Positions 41,280 through 51,035 are shown, counted from the first letter of the stretch. The stretch: DNA of 64,000 nt from Photobacterium sp. DA100 (GCF_029223585.1 NZ_CP119423.1:1798001-1862000); one strand, 5' to 3'. A program made the numbers and translations. The notes: generated by a model not told the origin, from the sequence alone.

Positions 41280-43579
41280 ATAAACGGATACAAAAACTGT
41301 CAAGTAGTAATCTGATCATTATCGCTGCAGTCTTGCTAGCGGCATATTTGATGTTGATTTTGGCGGTTACCAACCTCGGTCAAACAAGGCTCAATGAGTC
41401 TCAGCACCGTGAATTGACGCTTAAAGTACAAAGCTATGCCAGCATACTTGAGTATTTTTTCAGCGTTACCAGTGAGGAAGTGTCTGATTTAACGACAGAC
41501 CGAGCCATGACGACCTTCTTTGCTAACTTGGCATCGGGAATGTCGATGGAGTATGGGCTTGGCGCAAGTTTGATGAAACTTGATTATGAACTAAATAAAT
41601 TGATCAAAACCAAGTTGGTCAATAAGATACCAGTATATGAGCGCTTTATATTGGCTGGGTACGATGGGGACGTGATTGTCGATACGGCTGAAAATATTCA
41701 ATTGCAGGTTGATGTTGACAGGCTTCAAAACTCAGCAGAAGGAACGCATGTAATACATAGCCGCAAGGAACAAAATAACCCCCGCATTGAAGTATACCAA
41801 CCTGTGTACTATTCAGGCAGGCCTGTTGCCTACCTGATTGCCGATATTAATATTTCAGTTATTATTGAGCAACTTACTGCGCAAGAATATGAAGGAAGCC
41901 AAAGCCGTATGCTGCTTTCTTCTGCGTCTGATGATATTTTGGTGTGGAACTCAATTAGCGAAGAAAATATTGAGCAGTCGAATATTATTTTTTTCGAGTT
42001 ACCTATCGAAAACACACCTTACCAACTAAAAGGGTGGTTTTCCCCGGTCAATGATAAAGATATTTTTACGTCCGGATGGTTTGTTGCAGGCATTTCTTTC
42101 CTTGCTGTACCTGTTATCGTGGGGTTGTTTTACACGTTTAATATAAATAACGCGAATGTGATTTTAAGAACAAAGTTTGAAGAATCCCATAAACAGCAGC
42201 GGGTGCTTGCTGTGAAGAACGAGAGATTAGTAGAAGAAATTGACCTGAGAAAGGCGTCCGAACAGAAATTAGCTTACCAAGCGACTCATGATGCACTCAC
42301 GGGGCTTCCCAACCGCAAGTATGGCAATGAGCAACTAGAGCGGATTATTGCAGATGCAATCGAGAATGACAGCAAGGTGCTCGTCATGTTCATTGACCTC
42401 GATAATTTCAAACAAATCAATGATACATTGGGGCACTTGGCCGGTGACTCTATTTTGATAGAGAGCAGCCAGCGTCTGCTGTCGGCGATTGAAGATTCAA
42501 GTGTCTTGGCCCGTTTGGGAGGAGATGAGTTCCTACTGATTATTCCTAATCTTAGCGACGAGAACTATGCTCAAGCATTATCATCGATAATTCTGTCGTT
42601 GTTTGATCATCCTTTCACCTGGAAGAATCAAGAGTTCTTCATCACAGCCAGTATCGGCATGTCAATTTACCCGCAAGACGGTGCCAATACCCACCAATTG
42701 CTGGCCGCTGCAGATACGGCGATGTATTGGGTGAAGCAGGATGGCCGTAATGCCTATCGGTTTTACGAAACCAGTATGATGACAGATGCCCTGCGGACGT
42801 TGGATCTGGACGGGCGGCTTCGCCAGGCTATCAACAACGACGATATCGTCATGTATTATCAGCCCATCTTTGATTTGGTAACGAATCGGATCATTGGGGC
42901 GGAAGCCCTCATGCGCTGGCATGACGAAAAACTTGGCTTTATCTCGCCGGAAGAATTCATTCCATTGGCAGAAAAGAATGGCCTGATCCACCGGCTGGGT
43001 GAGATTGCGATCTCCCAGGCTTGTCAACAAGCGGCTCGTTGGCAGAGTATTATGCCAATGAAGATATCGATTAACTTTTCTAGCATACAGTTCAGGTACT
43101 GCGACAAGCTGTTTTCTCAACTCAAGCAGGGGTTAATTGCTTCGGGGTTGCCTGCCAATCGGTTGGATATCGAAGTGACGGAGAGCCTGCTCTTCAATCA
43201 TACCCAAGAGGTTGTCACCTTGCTTAATGCGTTACGGGAAGAAGGGGTCGAGCTAACGATTGATGACTTTGGTACAGGATATTCTGCATTGAGTTACTTG
43301 CAAAAGTTTCCATTCGACAAGCTCAAGATAGATCGATCTTTTTTGATCGACATTGATCAGAACGAGCCGAACCGCGAACTGGTAAGTGCCATCATTGCAA
43401 TGGCCAAAGCGTTAAATATTCAAGTGGTTGCGGAAGGGGTTGAAACAAAGTGGCATACCGACTTTTTAATTCAGAACGGGTGTGACTACGGTCAGGGCTA
43501 TTACTACAGCAAGCCTTTGCCTGCAGACGTCTTCGAACGTCTTCTTTATAAGTCTAGGGTTCCGCAGTCAGTGGCCTGA
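41276..43579 (+). CDS. Membrane-bound GGDEF-EAL c-di-GMP turnover protein
   Basis: 767 residues. N-terminal helix (NLIIIAAVLLAAYLMLILAVT), a periplasmic sensor of about 230 residues, and a second helix (WFVAGISFLAVPVIVGLFYTF). GGDEF domain about 335-500: THDALTGLPNR, DLDNFKQINDTLGHLAGD, and the intact active site RLGGDEFLLI. EAL domain about 510-760: IIGAEALMRW (EAL), INFSSIQFR, EVTESLL, DDFGTGYSALSYLQKFPFDKLKIDRSFL, VAEGVET: catalytic residues present. Both making and breaking of c-di-GMP are possible. It overlaps the binding-protein gene by 4 bp. Confidence 0.94.
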   Translation: MNKRIQKLSSSNLIIIAAVLLAAYLMLILAVTNLGQTRLNESQHRELTLKVQSYASILEYFFSVTSEEVSDLTTDRAMTTFFANLASGMSMEYGLGASLMKLDYELNKLIKTKLVNKIPVYERFILAGYDGDVIVDTAENIQLQVDVDRLQNSAEGTHVIHSRKEQNNPRIEVYQPVYYSGRPVAYLIADINISVIIEQLTAQEYEGSQSRMLLSSASDDILVWNSISEENIEQSNIIFFELPIENTPYQLKGWFSPVNDKDIFTSGWFVAGISFLAVPVIVGLFYTFNINNANVILRTKFEESHKQQRVLAVKNERLVEEIDLRKASEQKLAYQATHDALTGLPNRKYGNEQLERIIADAIENDSKVLVMFIDLDNFKQINDTLGHLAGDSILIESSQRLLSAIEDSSVLARLGGDEFLLIIPNLSDENYAQALSSIILSLFDHPFTWKNQEFFITASIGMSIYPQDGANTHQLLAAADTAMYWVKQDGRNAYRFYETSMMTDALRTLDLDGRLRQAINNDDIVMYYQPIFDLVTNRIIGAEALMRWHDEKLGFISPEEFIPLAEKNGLIHRLGEIAISQACQQAARWQSIMPMKISINFSSIQFRYCDKLFSQLKQGLIASGLPANRLDIEVTESLLFNHTQEVVTLLNALREEGVELTIDDFGTGYSALSYLQKFPFDKLKIDRSFLIDIDQNEPNRELVSAIIAMAKALNIQVVAEGVETKWHTDFLIQNGCDYGQGYYYSKPLPADVFERLLYKSRVPQSVA

Positions 43580-43608
43580 GGCGGGCGCCAAACTGTCGGC
43601 TCTAATCA

Positions 43609-43648
43609 CAATCAACGCAGGTCAACTGAGGTATAACTGCGTTGATTG
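43609..43648. terminator. Hairpin between the GGDEF-EAL gene and pdxY
   Basis: A perfect 12-bp stem, CAATCAACGCAG / CTGCGTTGATTG, with a 16-nt loop between convergent genes. Weak T-tract on the plus side (TTGTTGTTGG). Confidence 0.65.
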
Positions 43649-43663
43649 TTGTTGGATAGGCCG

Positions 43664-44518
43664 TTATAGCGCTTCTAGAGGGAAGTGCTCACAAGGGGCG
43701 ACAATCTCGTTCTGCGCGGCAATCGTCTGCAGTTCCCATTCCCCGCGTTGCGAGGTTTCTTTTAGCACGGCATAGCAGGCGTCATTGCAATGGCTGAATG
43801 CCGCCTCAGCATTACCTTTTGCCAGGTATTGGCCAGTAAATAGGGCGGAAATAAGATCGCCGACACCAACAGGTTGCTTGTCAAACTCAAGGTGAGGACG
43901 TTGGGCAAGCCAGCAGCCTTCCTGGGTGGCTAGCATCATCGAGAAACTCTCGTTTGAAATGCTATGCAGGTGTTTGACCAAAACCATTTTAGGGCCTTTT
44001 TCAAGTGCTACTTGGCAAGCTTTAATCGCGTCTTCCAGAGAATTTATCTTCATCCCCGCAAATTGGCTCAGTTCGAACTGGTTAGGCACAATAATGTCAG
44101 CCATAGGCATCAAGGTATTGATCAGGTGCTCGGCAATCCCCGGGGCCACGATACAGCCTTTGTCTGGTGCACCCATGACAGGGTCACAAACATACAGTGC
44201 CTTAGGGTTGGCCGCTTTAACTTTTTTGACGGTATCAACGATGGCAAGGCACTGTTCTGCACTGCCTTGATAGCCACTGAGCACAGCCTCGCAGTTTTCT
44301 AGCTGTCCAATGGCAGCCATGCCAGATACTAGGCTGGTGATATCTTCTGCAGCAAATGCTCGTCCAGTCCAGCCTTCTTTATACTGGGTGTGGTTTGAAA
44401 ATTGGACGGTATGAATTGGCCAAACTTCAAATCCCATACGTTGAAGGGGAAATACGGCGGAGCTGTTTCCTGCGTGCCCATAAACGACATGTGACTGAAC
44501 AGAAAGAATACCTTTCAT
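43664..44518 (-). CDS. pdxY: Pyridoxal kinase PdxY
   Basis: 284 residues, the usual length. [46 protein letters not shown] is the ribokinase-fold N-terminus typical of PdxY/Pdx[17 protein letters not shown] and [15 protein letters not shown] are conserved, and [17 protein letters not shown] holds the anion hole and catalytic Asp. Phosphorylates pyridoxal in the B6 salvage route. It is monocistronic and convergent with the GGDEF-EAL gene. Confidence 0.95.
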   Translation of the reverse strand: MKGILSVQSHVVYGHAGNSSAVFPLQRMGFEVWPIHTVQFSNHTQYKEGWTGRAFAAEDITSLVSGMAAIGQLENCEAVLSGYQGSAEQCLAIVDTVKKVKAANPKALYVCDPVMGAPDKGCIVAPGIAEHLINTLMPMADIIVPNQFELSQFAGMKINSLEDAIKACQVALEKGPKMVLVKHLHSISNESFSMMLATQEGCWLAQRPHLEFDKQPVGVGDLISALFTGQYLAKGNAEAAFSHCNDACYAVLKETSQRGEWELQTIAAQNEIVAPCEHFPLEAL

Positions 44519-44730
44519 TATTTTTATCCTGTTGGGGTATGTGTACGATGCCGATGATAATGTGATAGACCACGTATCACAATGAATTAATAAGCCGTTG
44601 TTATACTCCCTTTGCCGATAAAGCTACAGTGGGAAGTAAGGATTGTGCTTGTCAGTAACGCGATGTCATGTCAGATTGGTTATTATCCATTCTATTGGAC
44701 AGCTAGTGGATAGCATTGGGAGAAGGTTGC

Positions 44731-45240
44731 ATGGATGTTCAGGAGATATATACAACCACAGAGGTTGAACAAGGGCTCATCGAATTATTAATTGAATGTG
44801 TTAATGATGGTGCCTCAATCGGATTTCTACCCCCATTAAAAAAAGTGGAAGCTATTTCTTATTGGCATAGTGTCGAAGAGGAGATAGCAAAAGGCGAGCG
44901 ACGTCTATTTATTGCCAAACAGGGCGAGAAAGTTGTTGGTGTGGTCCAACTGGCACTGTGTCAGAAAGCAAATGGCAGCCATCGAGCAGAAATAGAAAAG
45001 TTGATGGTTTTACCTCAGCAAAGAGGCAACGGGGTAGGAAGGGCCCTGATGGACTGTGTGGAAAAGATGGCGGTTAAACTTGGCCGAAGTCTATTGGTAT
45101 TAGATACACGCAAAGGCGATGTCGCCGCGAAGTTGTATACCGCGCTGGGCTTCCAACTCGCTGGCGAAATACCAGCCTTTGCGATGAGTGCGGCAGGTCA
45201 ATTGGACGCGACGCTTTTGTTTTATAAACAGTTGCCATAG
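44731..45240 (+). CDS. GNAT-family N-acetyltransferase
   Basis: 169 residues. IEKLMVLPQQRGNGVGRALMDCVEKMAVKLGRSLLVLDTRKGDVAAKLYTALGFQLAGEIPAFAMSAAGQLDATLLFYKQL has the Q-R-G-N-G-V-G acetyl-CoA loop and the ending typical of the group that acts on small amines or antibiotics. The ATG at 44731 is behind GGGAGAAGG; an earlier TTG at 44716 is in frame. Substrate unknown. Confidence 0.9.
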   Translation: MDVQEIYTTTEVEQGLIELLIECVNDGASIGFLPPLKKVEAISYWHSVEEEIAKGERRLFIAKQGEKVVGVVQLALCQKANGSHRAEIEKLMVLPQQRGNGVGRALMDCVEKMAVKLGRSLLVLDTRKGDVAAKLYTALGFQLAGEIPAFAMSAAGQLDATLLFYKQLP

Positions 45241-45263
45241 TCTTTTGGGCGCCGAATTAAAAT

Positions 45264-45288
45264 AGCTAGCATATTGCTAGCTTTTTTT
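45264..45288 (+). terminator. Terminator after the GNAT gene
   Basis: AGCTAGC / GCTAGCT stem over an ATATT loop, followed by T7. Confidence 0.85.
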
Positions 45289-45595
45289 CTTTGTAGCCAC
45301 TCCGCCACATGAAAATACTGTCCTGAGTGCATCTTGGTCAATAAATGCGCTGTTAGTTAGCTGAAAGTAATATTCATCATACAAAAAGCACTTAGATAGA
45401 GAACAAAAAATACACCAATGGTTTATTTATTTCTTTCTTAATCAACATGTTAGTGACCATTCTTATATCAATATCACAGATATGCAAAAAAGTGCGCACG
45501 CCATAGGTAATTTGTTGAATAAGTTGCTTTTGATCATGAAATTAATAGTTGCAAATTGCTAGTTTGTGCAGTGCATAATATTGAAGGAGTATAAT
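45289..45595. other. Promoter region of the POT transporter
   Basis: About 307 bp of AT-rich sequence with no gene. A run of A/T blocks around 45360-45480 is suitable for a regulated promoter, but I cannot assign an operator. Confidence 0.35.
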
Positions 45596-47104
45596 ATGCA
45601 AGACGCAAATTCTAGATTCCCTTTTATTGCCAGAGTACTTATCTTAAGGCAGTTCCTTTGGGGCGCTGCTTTCTATGGCACCTACGTTCTACTTACTAAG
45701 TTTTTCCTTGATGAGCTCAATTACAGTGAGGCGGAAACCATCATGATGATGGGTGCCTTCGGTGCTGTTGGGCCTGTTTTCTCAGCCGTAGGTGGTTTTG
45801 TCGCTGACCGGTATATTGGCTCATTCCGCGCGGTATATATTGGTTATACCGTCTATACCATCGGTTTCTTTACACTTGGTACCGGTGCAAGTACTTTGAA
45901 TGTCCCTTTGAGTATTTTTGCTATCGCGCTTATTGGTTATGCAAGGGGCCTTTCCGCAACCAGCCCAACGGTCTTACTGGGGAATTCCTATGCTGCAGAT
46001 AACCGTGATGCATTCCAGCAAGGCCTGACAGTCAATTATTCGATCAATAACTTAGGTTCGTTCGCGTCAAAATACCTTTTCCCCTTTATGGTGGCTTTCC
46101 TGGCCTACCAAGGGAACTTTTATATTGCCTCTGGGCTGATGTCGATCACTCTTGTACTTTTCGTGCTTTTCCGTCACCGCTTTGTGGCTGTCGGTAATGA
46201 TATTGACCGTCGTTCTGTATCAATCAAGGTATGGGCTGCTTTTGTACTTGGGTCGGCAGTGATGTTGGGCTTGGTATTCTGGGTATTCTCGAACCTCGAT
46301 GAAGGTAAATACCTATTGTACGCATTAGGTATTGGTGCCATTGGCTATTTCATTTTCGAAATTACCCGAGCCTCAACAGCCTTCAAATACAAAATGTGTG
46401 GAGTGTTGATCCTTATTTTCATCATGATCGTGTTCTATTTCTACTACGGTCAGATGTTAACGTCGATGAACATCTATGCCATCAACTTGATGGGTGATCA
46501 TCTATTTGGTTTGATCCCAATTCGCCCTGAATCAAATGCAGCATTCAACCCGCTATGGTGTTTTGTATTGGGCGGTCCGGTAATTTTTATTTATGGTTGG
46601 CTAGAGAAAAAAGGTATCTCACCATCAATTCCAACTAAGTTCTCTGCGGCATTCATCTTCAGTGCCATTGCTTTCTCGCTGTTAGGGTTATCAACGAATT
46701 TTGTAGGTGACAATGGCAAGATTTCGGCTGATTGGATCTTGTGGGTGCACTTCTTCCAGTCATTGGCAGAATTGATTGTCGGTGCGCTGGGTGCTGGCTT
46801 TATCTTTGAGATGGTTCCACGTTACCTGTCTGCATTCTCTATCGGCCTGCGTTCTGTTGCGTTGTCACTCAGTGGTATTTTGGCAGCGGTTATCTCTACC
46901 CGCATAGCCTTGCCAAAGGATGTGGAGCTCACCCAGGAGCTGATTGAGAATGTTTATGCCAGCTACTTCTTTAACCTTGCGGTACTGGCGGTTGTGATGG
47001 CGTTTGTCACTTTGGCCCTGTCGAAAGTGATTGCCAAACTGATCAACAAAGGTGAAGAGTTGGAAAAGGAAGAAGAGGCGAAGTCTCTAACACCGCAGCA
47101 CTAA
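45596..47104 (+). CDS. POT-family (PTR2) proton-coupled oligopeptide transporter
   Basis: 502 residues, about 12-14 membrane helices. The first helix LRQFLWGAAFYGTYVLLTKFFLDELNYSE and the following GAFGAVGPVFSAVGGFVADRYIGSFRAVYIGY match the POT signature region (G-G-x-x-A-D-R-x-x-G). FFQSLAELIVGALGAGFIFEMVPRYLSAFSIGLRSVALSLSG matches the helix 10 region (S.GE......P). The ExxERxxYY motif is altered to QFLWGAAFYG, so substrate coupling may differ. Start chosen behind AAGGAG. Confidence 0.85.
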   Translation: MQDANSRFPFIARVLILRQFLWGAAFYGTYVLLTKFFLDELNYSEAETIMMMGAFGAVGPVFSAVGGFVADRYIGSFRAVYIGYTVYTIGFFTLGTGASTLNVPLSIFAIALIGYARGLSATSPTVLLGNSYAADNRDAFQQGLTVNYSINNLGSFASKYLFPFMVAFLAYQGNFYIASGLMSITLVLFVLFRHRFVAVGNDIDRRSVSIKVWAAFVLGSAVMLGLVFWVFSNLDEGKYLLYALGIGAIGYFIFEITRASTAFKYKMCGVLILIFIMIVFYFYYGQMLTSMNIYAINLMGDHLFGLIPIRPESNAAFNPLWCFVLGGPVIFIYGWLEKKGISPSIPTKFSAAFIFSAIAFSLLGLSTNFVGDNGKISADWILWVHFFQSLAELIVGALGAGFIFEMVPRYLSAFSIGLRSVALSLSGILAAVISTRIALPKDVELTQELIENVYASYFFNLAVLAVVMAFVTLALSKVIAKLINKGEELEKEEEAKSLTPQH

Positions 47105-47137
47105 TTCTCTGAACCATCCAAGCTATAGACAGGATAA

Positions 47138-47166
47138 AAGGCGTCAGTTTTAACTGGCGCTTTTTT
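47138..47166 (+). terminator. Terminator after the POT transporter gene
   Basis: GCGTCAGT/ACTGGCGC stem (one G-T) with A- and T-tracts (T6), 34 bp past the stop. Confidence 0.85.
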
Positions 47167-47276
47167 ATTGGTGGCTAATGGCTTGCGGCTATAAGCTTTG
47201 GCAAGTCACGGCTTGCACTTTGGTAATTATTGATGTGATATTCATGGTGTGAAAGGTAAAAGTTAACGGAGGGTGT

Positions 47277-47639
47277 GTGAAACGAATGATGTTGGCCGCA
47301 ATGGTTGGTGCGGCAATGCTGGCAGGGTGTGGTGAAGAACTGCAGATCACGGCGCAGCCGATAAAGAACGTAGAAAATGTGCACTACCAAGACGGAAGCT
47401 TGGATGTGTATTGCCTGACCGGTATTTGCCAGTTCGAGTTGTCAGCCAACCAAGACGTGGACTTGACCGTTGTCATGCATTACAGCGAGTCACGAACCTT
47501 CGATAAGATTGAGGGGGTGAGTGTAACGGGACGCGGTGGTTCATCTGTAGAGATGCATGGCGGCAATAGTTTTCAACTGTCTCTGGCAGCCAATGAACCA
47601 CCTAGTACTATTCAGGTGGTTGATTACTACCGTAACTAG
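47277..47639 (+). CDS. Small lipoprotein
   Basis: 120 residues from a GTG start with GGAGG 4 nt upstream. MKRMMLAAMVGAAMLAGCGEE is a lipoprotein signal (lipobox MLAGC). The mature domain is beta-rich (VYCLTGICQFELSANQDVDLTVVMHYSESRTFDKIEGVSVTGRGG) with a Cys pair. No family recognised. It is convergent with ygbA. Confidence 0.8.
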   Translation: MKRMMLAAMVGAAMLAGCGEELQITAQPIKNVENVHYQDGSLDVYCLTGICQFELSANQDVDLTVVMHYSESRTFDKIEGVSVTGRGGSSVEMHGGNSFQLSLAANEPPSTIQVVDYYRN

Positions 47640-47643
47640 CAGG

Positions 47644-48045
47644 CTAGCGGTTTAGTGATTTTCGCTTGTGGCGGTTAGAAGCGTTAGGCGCTGGCTTGGC
47701 GGGTACCGGCTTTTTGCCGGCGACAAGATGCCGAATAGCCAGGATAGGGTGGCGGAGTAACATTTTGGGGCCGCTATAGCGCATAATGATGCGGGAGCGC
47801 TCCTTGTACTCTGCTTTGTAGCAGTGAATTGGGCATAGCTTGCAGGTGGGTTTTTCCTCGCCATATGGGCAGCGATCGAGCTTTGTCAGCGCATAGTGCA
47901 AAAAGTCGGCGCACTCGTCGCACAGTGCTCTGGTGCCATGATGATCCTTGCAGTAGATCTTCACCATTGCCTCAAGGGTTTTATACTCTGTCCTCAGGCT
48001 GCCGATTAAGATCGAGGTGTCTATTTCTTGGTCACACATGGTCAT
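47644..48045 (-). CDS. ygbA: YgbA, nitrous oxide-stimulated promoter family protein
   Basis: 133 residues. LRTEYKTLEAMVKIYCKDHHGTRALCDECADFLHYALTKLDRCPYGEEKPTCKLCPIHCYKAEYKERSRIIMRYSGPKMLLRHPILAIRHL is the YgbA/NosR-stimulated family (PF11756) with its conserved Cys pairs (C..C, CPYG, CKLCPIHCY) that can bind metal. Enterobacterial ygbA is induced by nitric oxide via NsrR and helps growth under nitrosative stress. A palindrome of NsrR type lies just upstream and supports the same control here. Confidence 0.93.
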   Translation of the reverse strand: MTMCDQEIDTSILIGSLRTEYKTLEAMVKIYCKDHHGTRALCDECADFLHYALTKLDRCPYGEEKPTCKLCPIHCYKAEYKERSRIIMRYSGPKMLLRHPILAIRHLVAGKKPVPAKPAPNASNRHKRKSLNR

Positions 48046-48077
48046 TTCTCTTGCTTGAAATCAAGGCGCTACAAATA

Positions 48078-48100
48078 AAGTTATATTTTAAATGTAACTT
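48078..48100. promoter_or_regulatory. NsrR-type operator upstream of ygbA
   Basis: Arms AAGTTATATTT and AAATGTAACTT flank a central T; 10 of 11 positions pair. This matches the known NsrR palindrome form (AAGATGCATTT-N-AAATGCATCTT). It is 33 bp upstream of the ygbA start. Confidence 0.8.
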
Positions 48101-48270
48101 ATTGGCAAGGTGAAAAATATGACATAAATCGTCATTTTCCTTATAAATGGCCTGGATCATGTTAAGAGAACGAAAAAATTACAAATTTCTGCCAAGAATA
48201 GGCCCCGGGTGGGTTGATTTCGGCGAGTATGAGCAGTAGTATCCGCACCTCTTTTTTTGTGGTGGTGTAT

Positions 48271-48564
48271 ATGAGCAGATTTGAGTGCCTAGAAAGAATC
48301 GTCGAAGAATATCGCAAGAAGGTTCGCGACGCGGAGTTTAATAAACAGAATGACAGTGAAGTCGCTAAAGTGTTGGTTCTGCTTGTTGGAAACTCTATGT
48401 TCAGCTTGGCAGATGAATTTGCAGATTGGGTAAATCGTGGTGGTGATCGTAGCTACGGCGGTAAGTTTTTCGTTTCAAAGCAACTGATGACGCTGCTTGA
48501 GCCGGTAACTTTCCGTGGTGTGACTGTTCGCCGTGACTCGATTAAGCTGTTCCGAATTTCTTAA
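48271..48564 (+). CDS. Hypothetical protein, 97 aa
   Basis: MSRFECLERIVEEYRKKVRDAEFNKQNDSEVAKVLVLLVGNSMFSLADEFADWVNRGGDRSYGGKFFVSKQLM...: soluble, charged, with a helical first half. I do not recognise it. An in-frame ATG at 48229 is a possible start; both ribosome sites are weak. Rightward, divergent from ygbA. Confidence 0.6.
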   Translation: MSRFECLERIVEEYRKKVRDAEFNKQNDSEVAKVLVLLVGNSMFSLADEFADWVNRGGDRSYGGKFFVSKQLMTLLEPVTFRGVTVRRDSIKLFRIS

Positions 48565-49064
48565 TTCGGTAGCATTTATCGTTTATTCAATGACTCTCAT
48601 AAAAGAAAATTGAAGAACAGATTTTATACCACGCTACATAACTCGTTGTTCGGTATTACTGTTTAAAATGGTTGCTCGCTAGGCGATGACAAACATTTTT
48701 CCGGCGTAGTACAGAAGAACAAGGATTTATACCAGATTGGTATTAGCTGGATTTGCCTTTGAAATCTAGCTAACGAAAAAAGATGCTTCGGCATCTTTTT
48801 TTGTATCCGTGCCCTTGTGACCCTAGCGGGTGATAATCCAAGTGGACTGGATGTGTGTTTTTTATCCTCTGTGATTGTTTTCTGTGCGTCGTTTTGCCGC
48901 GTTAAATCATCAAGCAATACCTTCGCTTGATTGTGACAGGGAACACCTCCCTGAATGCCTTACAGCGCCTTCTACGAGCATGCGTTTAATACGGCTCGAT
49001 TAGCTATATCATGGCAAGTTTGATATAAAGCCAATCAGTCGGTCTAAAAAAGAGAAAATGATTA
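48565..49064. other. 500-bp intergenic region ending in an orphan terminator
   Basis: No gene is seen. A strong terminator at 48776-48802 lies 212 bp after the nearest rightward stop, so the stretch 48600-48775 may encode a small RNA or a long 3' UTR. The part after 48803 leads to the tpm promoter. Confidence 0.4.
48776..48802 (+). terminator. Strong rho-independent terminator
   Basis: A-tract, AGATGC / GCATCT stem with a TTCG tetraloop, T7. See the surrounding intergenic entry. Confidence 0.88.
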
Positions 49065-49709
49065 ATGGATGCAGAATTTTGGCATAGCCGTTGGGCCGAA
49101 AACCGAATCGGTTTTCATCTTGATGATACCAACCCAATGCTGGAAAAATACTGGTCGGAGGTAAAGCCTACCCGTGAGGATGCGGTGCTGGTGCCGATGT
49201 GCGGTAAATCCGTCGACCTGACCTGGCTTGCGACTAAGCACAACAAAGTGGTTGGTATCGAGCTGAGTGAAATTGCCGTTCGCGCATACTTTGCCGAGCA
49301 CTTCTACACGCCGCTTGTTATCCCGATGGGCAATGGCCAGTCTATTTACGAGTTTGATGAAATCACCATCCATTGTGGTGACTTCTTTATGGCTAAAGTC
49401 GAGCCGGTCGATATTGTCTACGATCGCGCTGCGCTGATCGCGATGCCGCAGGAAATGCGCCAGAGCTATACCCAGAAGCTGTTGTCCATGGTCAAGCCGG
49501 GTGGGCGTATTCTGTTAATTACTCTTGATTACCCGCAGCATGAAATGGACGGTCCTCCATTCTCGGTGGTCAAGGAGGAAATTGAGGCCCTGTTTGCCGG
49601 GTGCGATATCCGCCACTTGGCGCGTGACGAAGCTGATGAGTCTCACCCTCGCCGTAAGCGTGGTTTAACCCGCTTTGCCGAAGAGACATGGGTGATCACT
49701 GTGGCATAA
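49065..49709 (+). CDS. tpm: Thiopurine S-methyltransferase
   Basis: 214 residues. MDAEFWHSRWAENRIGFHLDDTNPMLEKYW is the TPMT N-terminus (W...W....FH...N..L..Y). VLVPMCGKSVDLTWLATKHNKVVGIELSEIAVRAYF is the SAM motif I, and YDRAALIAMPQEMRQSYTQKLLSMVKPGGRILLITLDYPQHEMDGPPFSV matches motifs II-III. In bacteria it methylates selenite, tellurite or thiopurines. Strong terminator follows. Confidence 0.96.
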   Translation: MDAEFWHSRWAENRIGFHLDDTNPMLEKYWSEVKPTREDAVLVPMCGKSVDLTWLATKHNKVVGIELSEIAVRAYFAEHFYTPLVIPMGNGQSIYEFDEITIHCGDFFMAKVEPVDIVYDRAALIAMPQEMRQSYTQKLLSMVKPGGRILLITLDYPQHEMDGPPFSVVKEEIEALFAGCDIRHLARDEADESHPRRKRGLTRFAEETWVITVA

Positions 49710-49731
49710 AGCCCTGGTGAGCATAGACGAC

Positions 49732-49757
49732 AAAAAGGAGCCGTAGGCTCCTTTTTT
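49732..49757. terminator. Bidirectional terminator between tpm and purT
   Basis: AAAAAGGAGCC / GGCTCCTTTTT with a GTA loop, between convergent genes. Confidence 0.9.
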
Positions 49758-49782
49758 GATCGGTCTGCGCTAGCGAAAGATA

Positions 49783-50958
49783 TCAGTAAACGACTTTGAT
49801 ATCAGCGGCAGTGGCGATGGCATCTTCAACGGCGCTCTCAATGCTATTACGGCGGGTCAGGGCGACCCCGAGGCGACGGCGGCCATTGATTTCTGGCTTA
49901 CCAAACAGGCGAGCTTGCGTGTTCGGGCGAGCAAGCGCAGTAGCAAGGTTATCGAAGCGGATGTTGTTGGATACGCCTTCTCCCAGCACGACCGCGGAAG
50001 CCGACGGACCGTACTGTTGAATGGTGTTGATTGGCATACCAAGGAAAGCTCTGACGTGCAGGGCAAATTCAGACAGCTCCTGAGAGATCAGCGTGACCAT
50101 GCCGGTATCGTGTGGGCGAGGGGAGACTTCATTGAAGATCACTTGGTCGCCTTTGACGAACAACTCCACGCCGAAGATACCGTAGCCGCCCAGAGCGTTT
50201 ACCACTTTCCCGGCGGCGTACTCAGCTGCCTTGATAGCTTCTGCTGACATGACCTGCGGCTGCCATGATTCGCGATAGTCACCATCTTCCTGGCGGTGGC
50301 CGATTGGCGCACAGAAGTGGGTTCCGTCGACAGCGCGTACCGTCAGTAGGGTAATTTCATAATCAAAGTCGATAAAACCCTCGACAATAACGCGTCCGGC
50401 ACCGGTGCGACCACCTTCCTGGGCATAGCTCCAGGCTTTCTCTACGTCTTGCTGCGACTTGATAACACTTTGGCCTTTGCCAGACGAACTCATTACAGGT
50501 TTCACGACACAAGGAATACCGACGTGCTCTACCGCAGCTTTGAAATCGTCATAGTTGTCGGCAAAACGGTAAGGGGAAGTCGTCAGGCCAAGTTCTTCTG
50601 CGGCCAGGCGACGGATACCCTCACGGTTCATGGTTAGCTTGGTTGCGTTGGCGGTCGGTACGACATTCAGGCCGTCGGCTTCCAGCTCAACCAGGGTATC
50701 AGTGGCAATCGCTTCGATTTCAGGAACAACGTAATCGGGTTTCTCATCGGCAATCAACTGCTTCAGGGCCTCACCATCTAACATGTCAATAACATGGCTG
50801 CGATGGGCAACTTGCATTGCCGGTGCATCGGCATAACGGTCAACGGCAATAACTTCCAGACCAAGGCGTTGGCATTCAATGGCGACTTCTTTGCCAAGCT
50901 CGCCAGAGCCAAGAAGAAGTACACGCGTTGCGTTTAAGCGGGTGGCAGATCCTAACAT
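49783..50958 (-). CDS. purT: Formate-dependent phosphoribosylglycinamide formyltransferase (PurT)
   Basis: 391 residues, the standard length. ATP-grasp enzyme that formylates GAR using formate and ATP in purine synthesis. [51 protein letters not shown] is the N-terminal nucleotide fold; [18 protein letters not shown] is the ATP-grasp phosphate loop; [34 protein letters not shown] holds the Mg-binding Glu and substrate residues. A near-perfect PurR box lies 62 bp upstream. AAGGAA precedes the ATG. Confidence 0.97.
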   Translation of the reverse strand: MLGSATRLNATRVLLLGSGELGKEVAIECQRLGLEVIAVDRYADAPAMQVAHRSHVIDMLDGEALKQLIADEKPDYVVPEIEAIATDTLVELEADGLNVVPTANATKLTMNREGIRRLAAEELGLTTSPYRFADNYDDFKAAVEHVGIPCVVKPVMSSSGKGQSVIKSQQDVEKAWSYAQEGGRTGAGRVIVEGFIDFDYEITLLTVRAVDGTHFCAPIGHRQEDGDYRESWQPQVMSAEAIKAAEYAAGKVVNALGGYGIFGVELFVKGDQVIFNEVSPRPHDTGMVTLISQELSEFALHVRAFLGMPINTIQQYGPSASAVVLGEGVSNNIRFDNLATALARPNTQARLFGKPEINGRRRLGVALTRRNSIESAVEDAIATAADIKVVY

Positions 50959-51019
50959 TGGAATTCCTTTACTGGAGGTGACGTGAAACTAGTGCGGATC
51001 ATACAGCAATCACCCATCA

Positions 51020-51035
51020 ACGCAAACGTTTGCGC
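51020..51035. promoter_or_regulatory. PurR operator of purT
   Basis: ACGCAAACGTTTGCGC differs from the PurR consensus (ACGCAAACGTTTNCGT type) only at the last base. Position upstream of purT fits purine repression. Confidence 0.9.

Noticed and set aside
48663..48917. Leftward 84-codon frame
   Set aside because: Crosses the strong terminator at 48776-48802; it is the shadow of a hairpin region.
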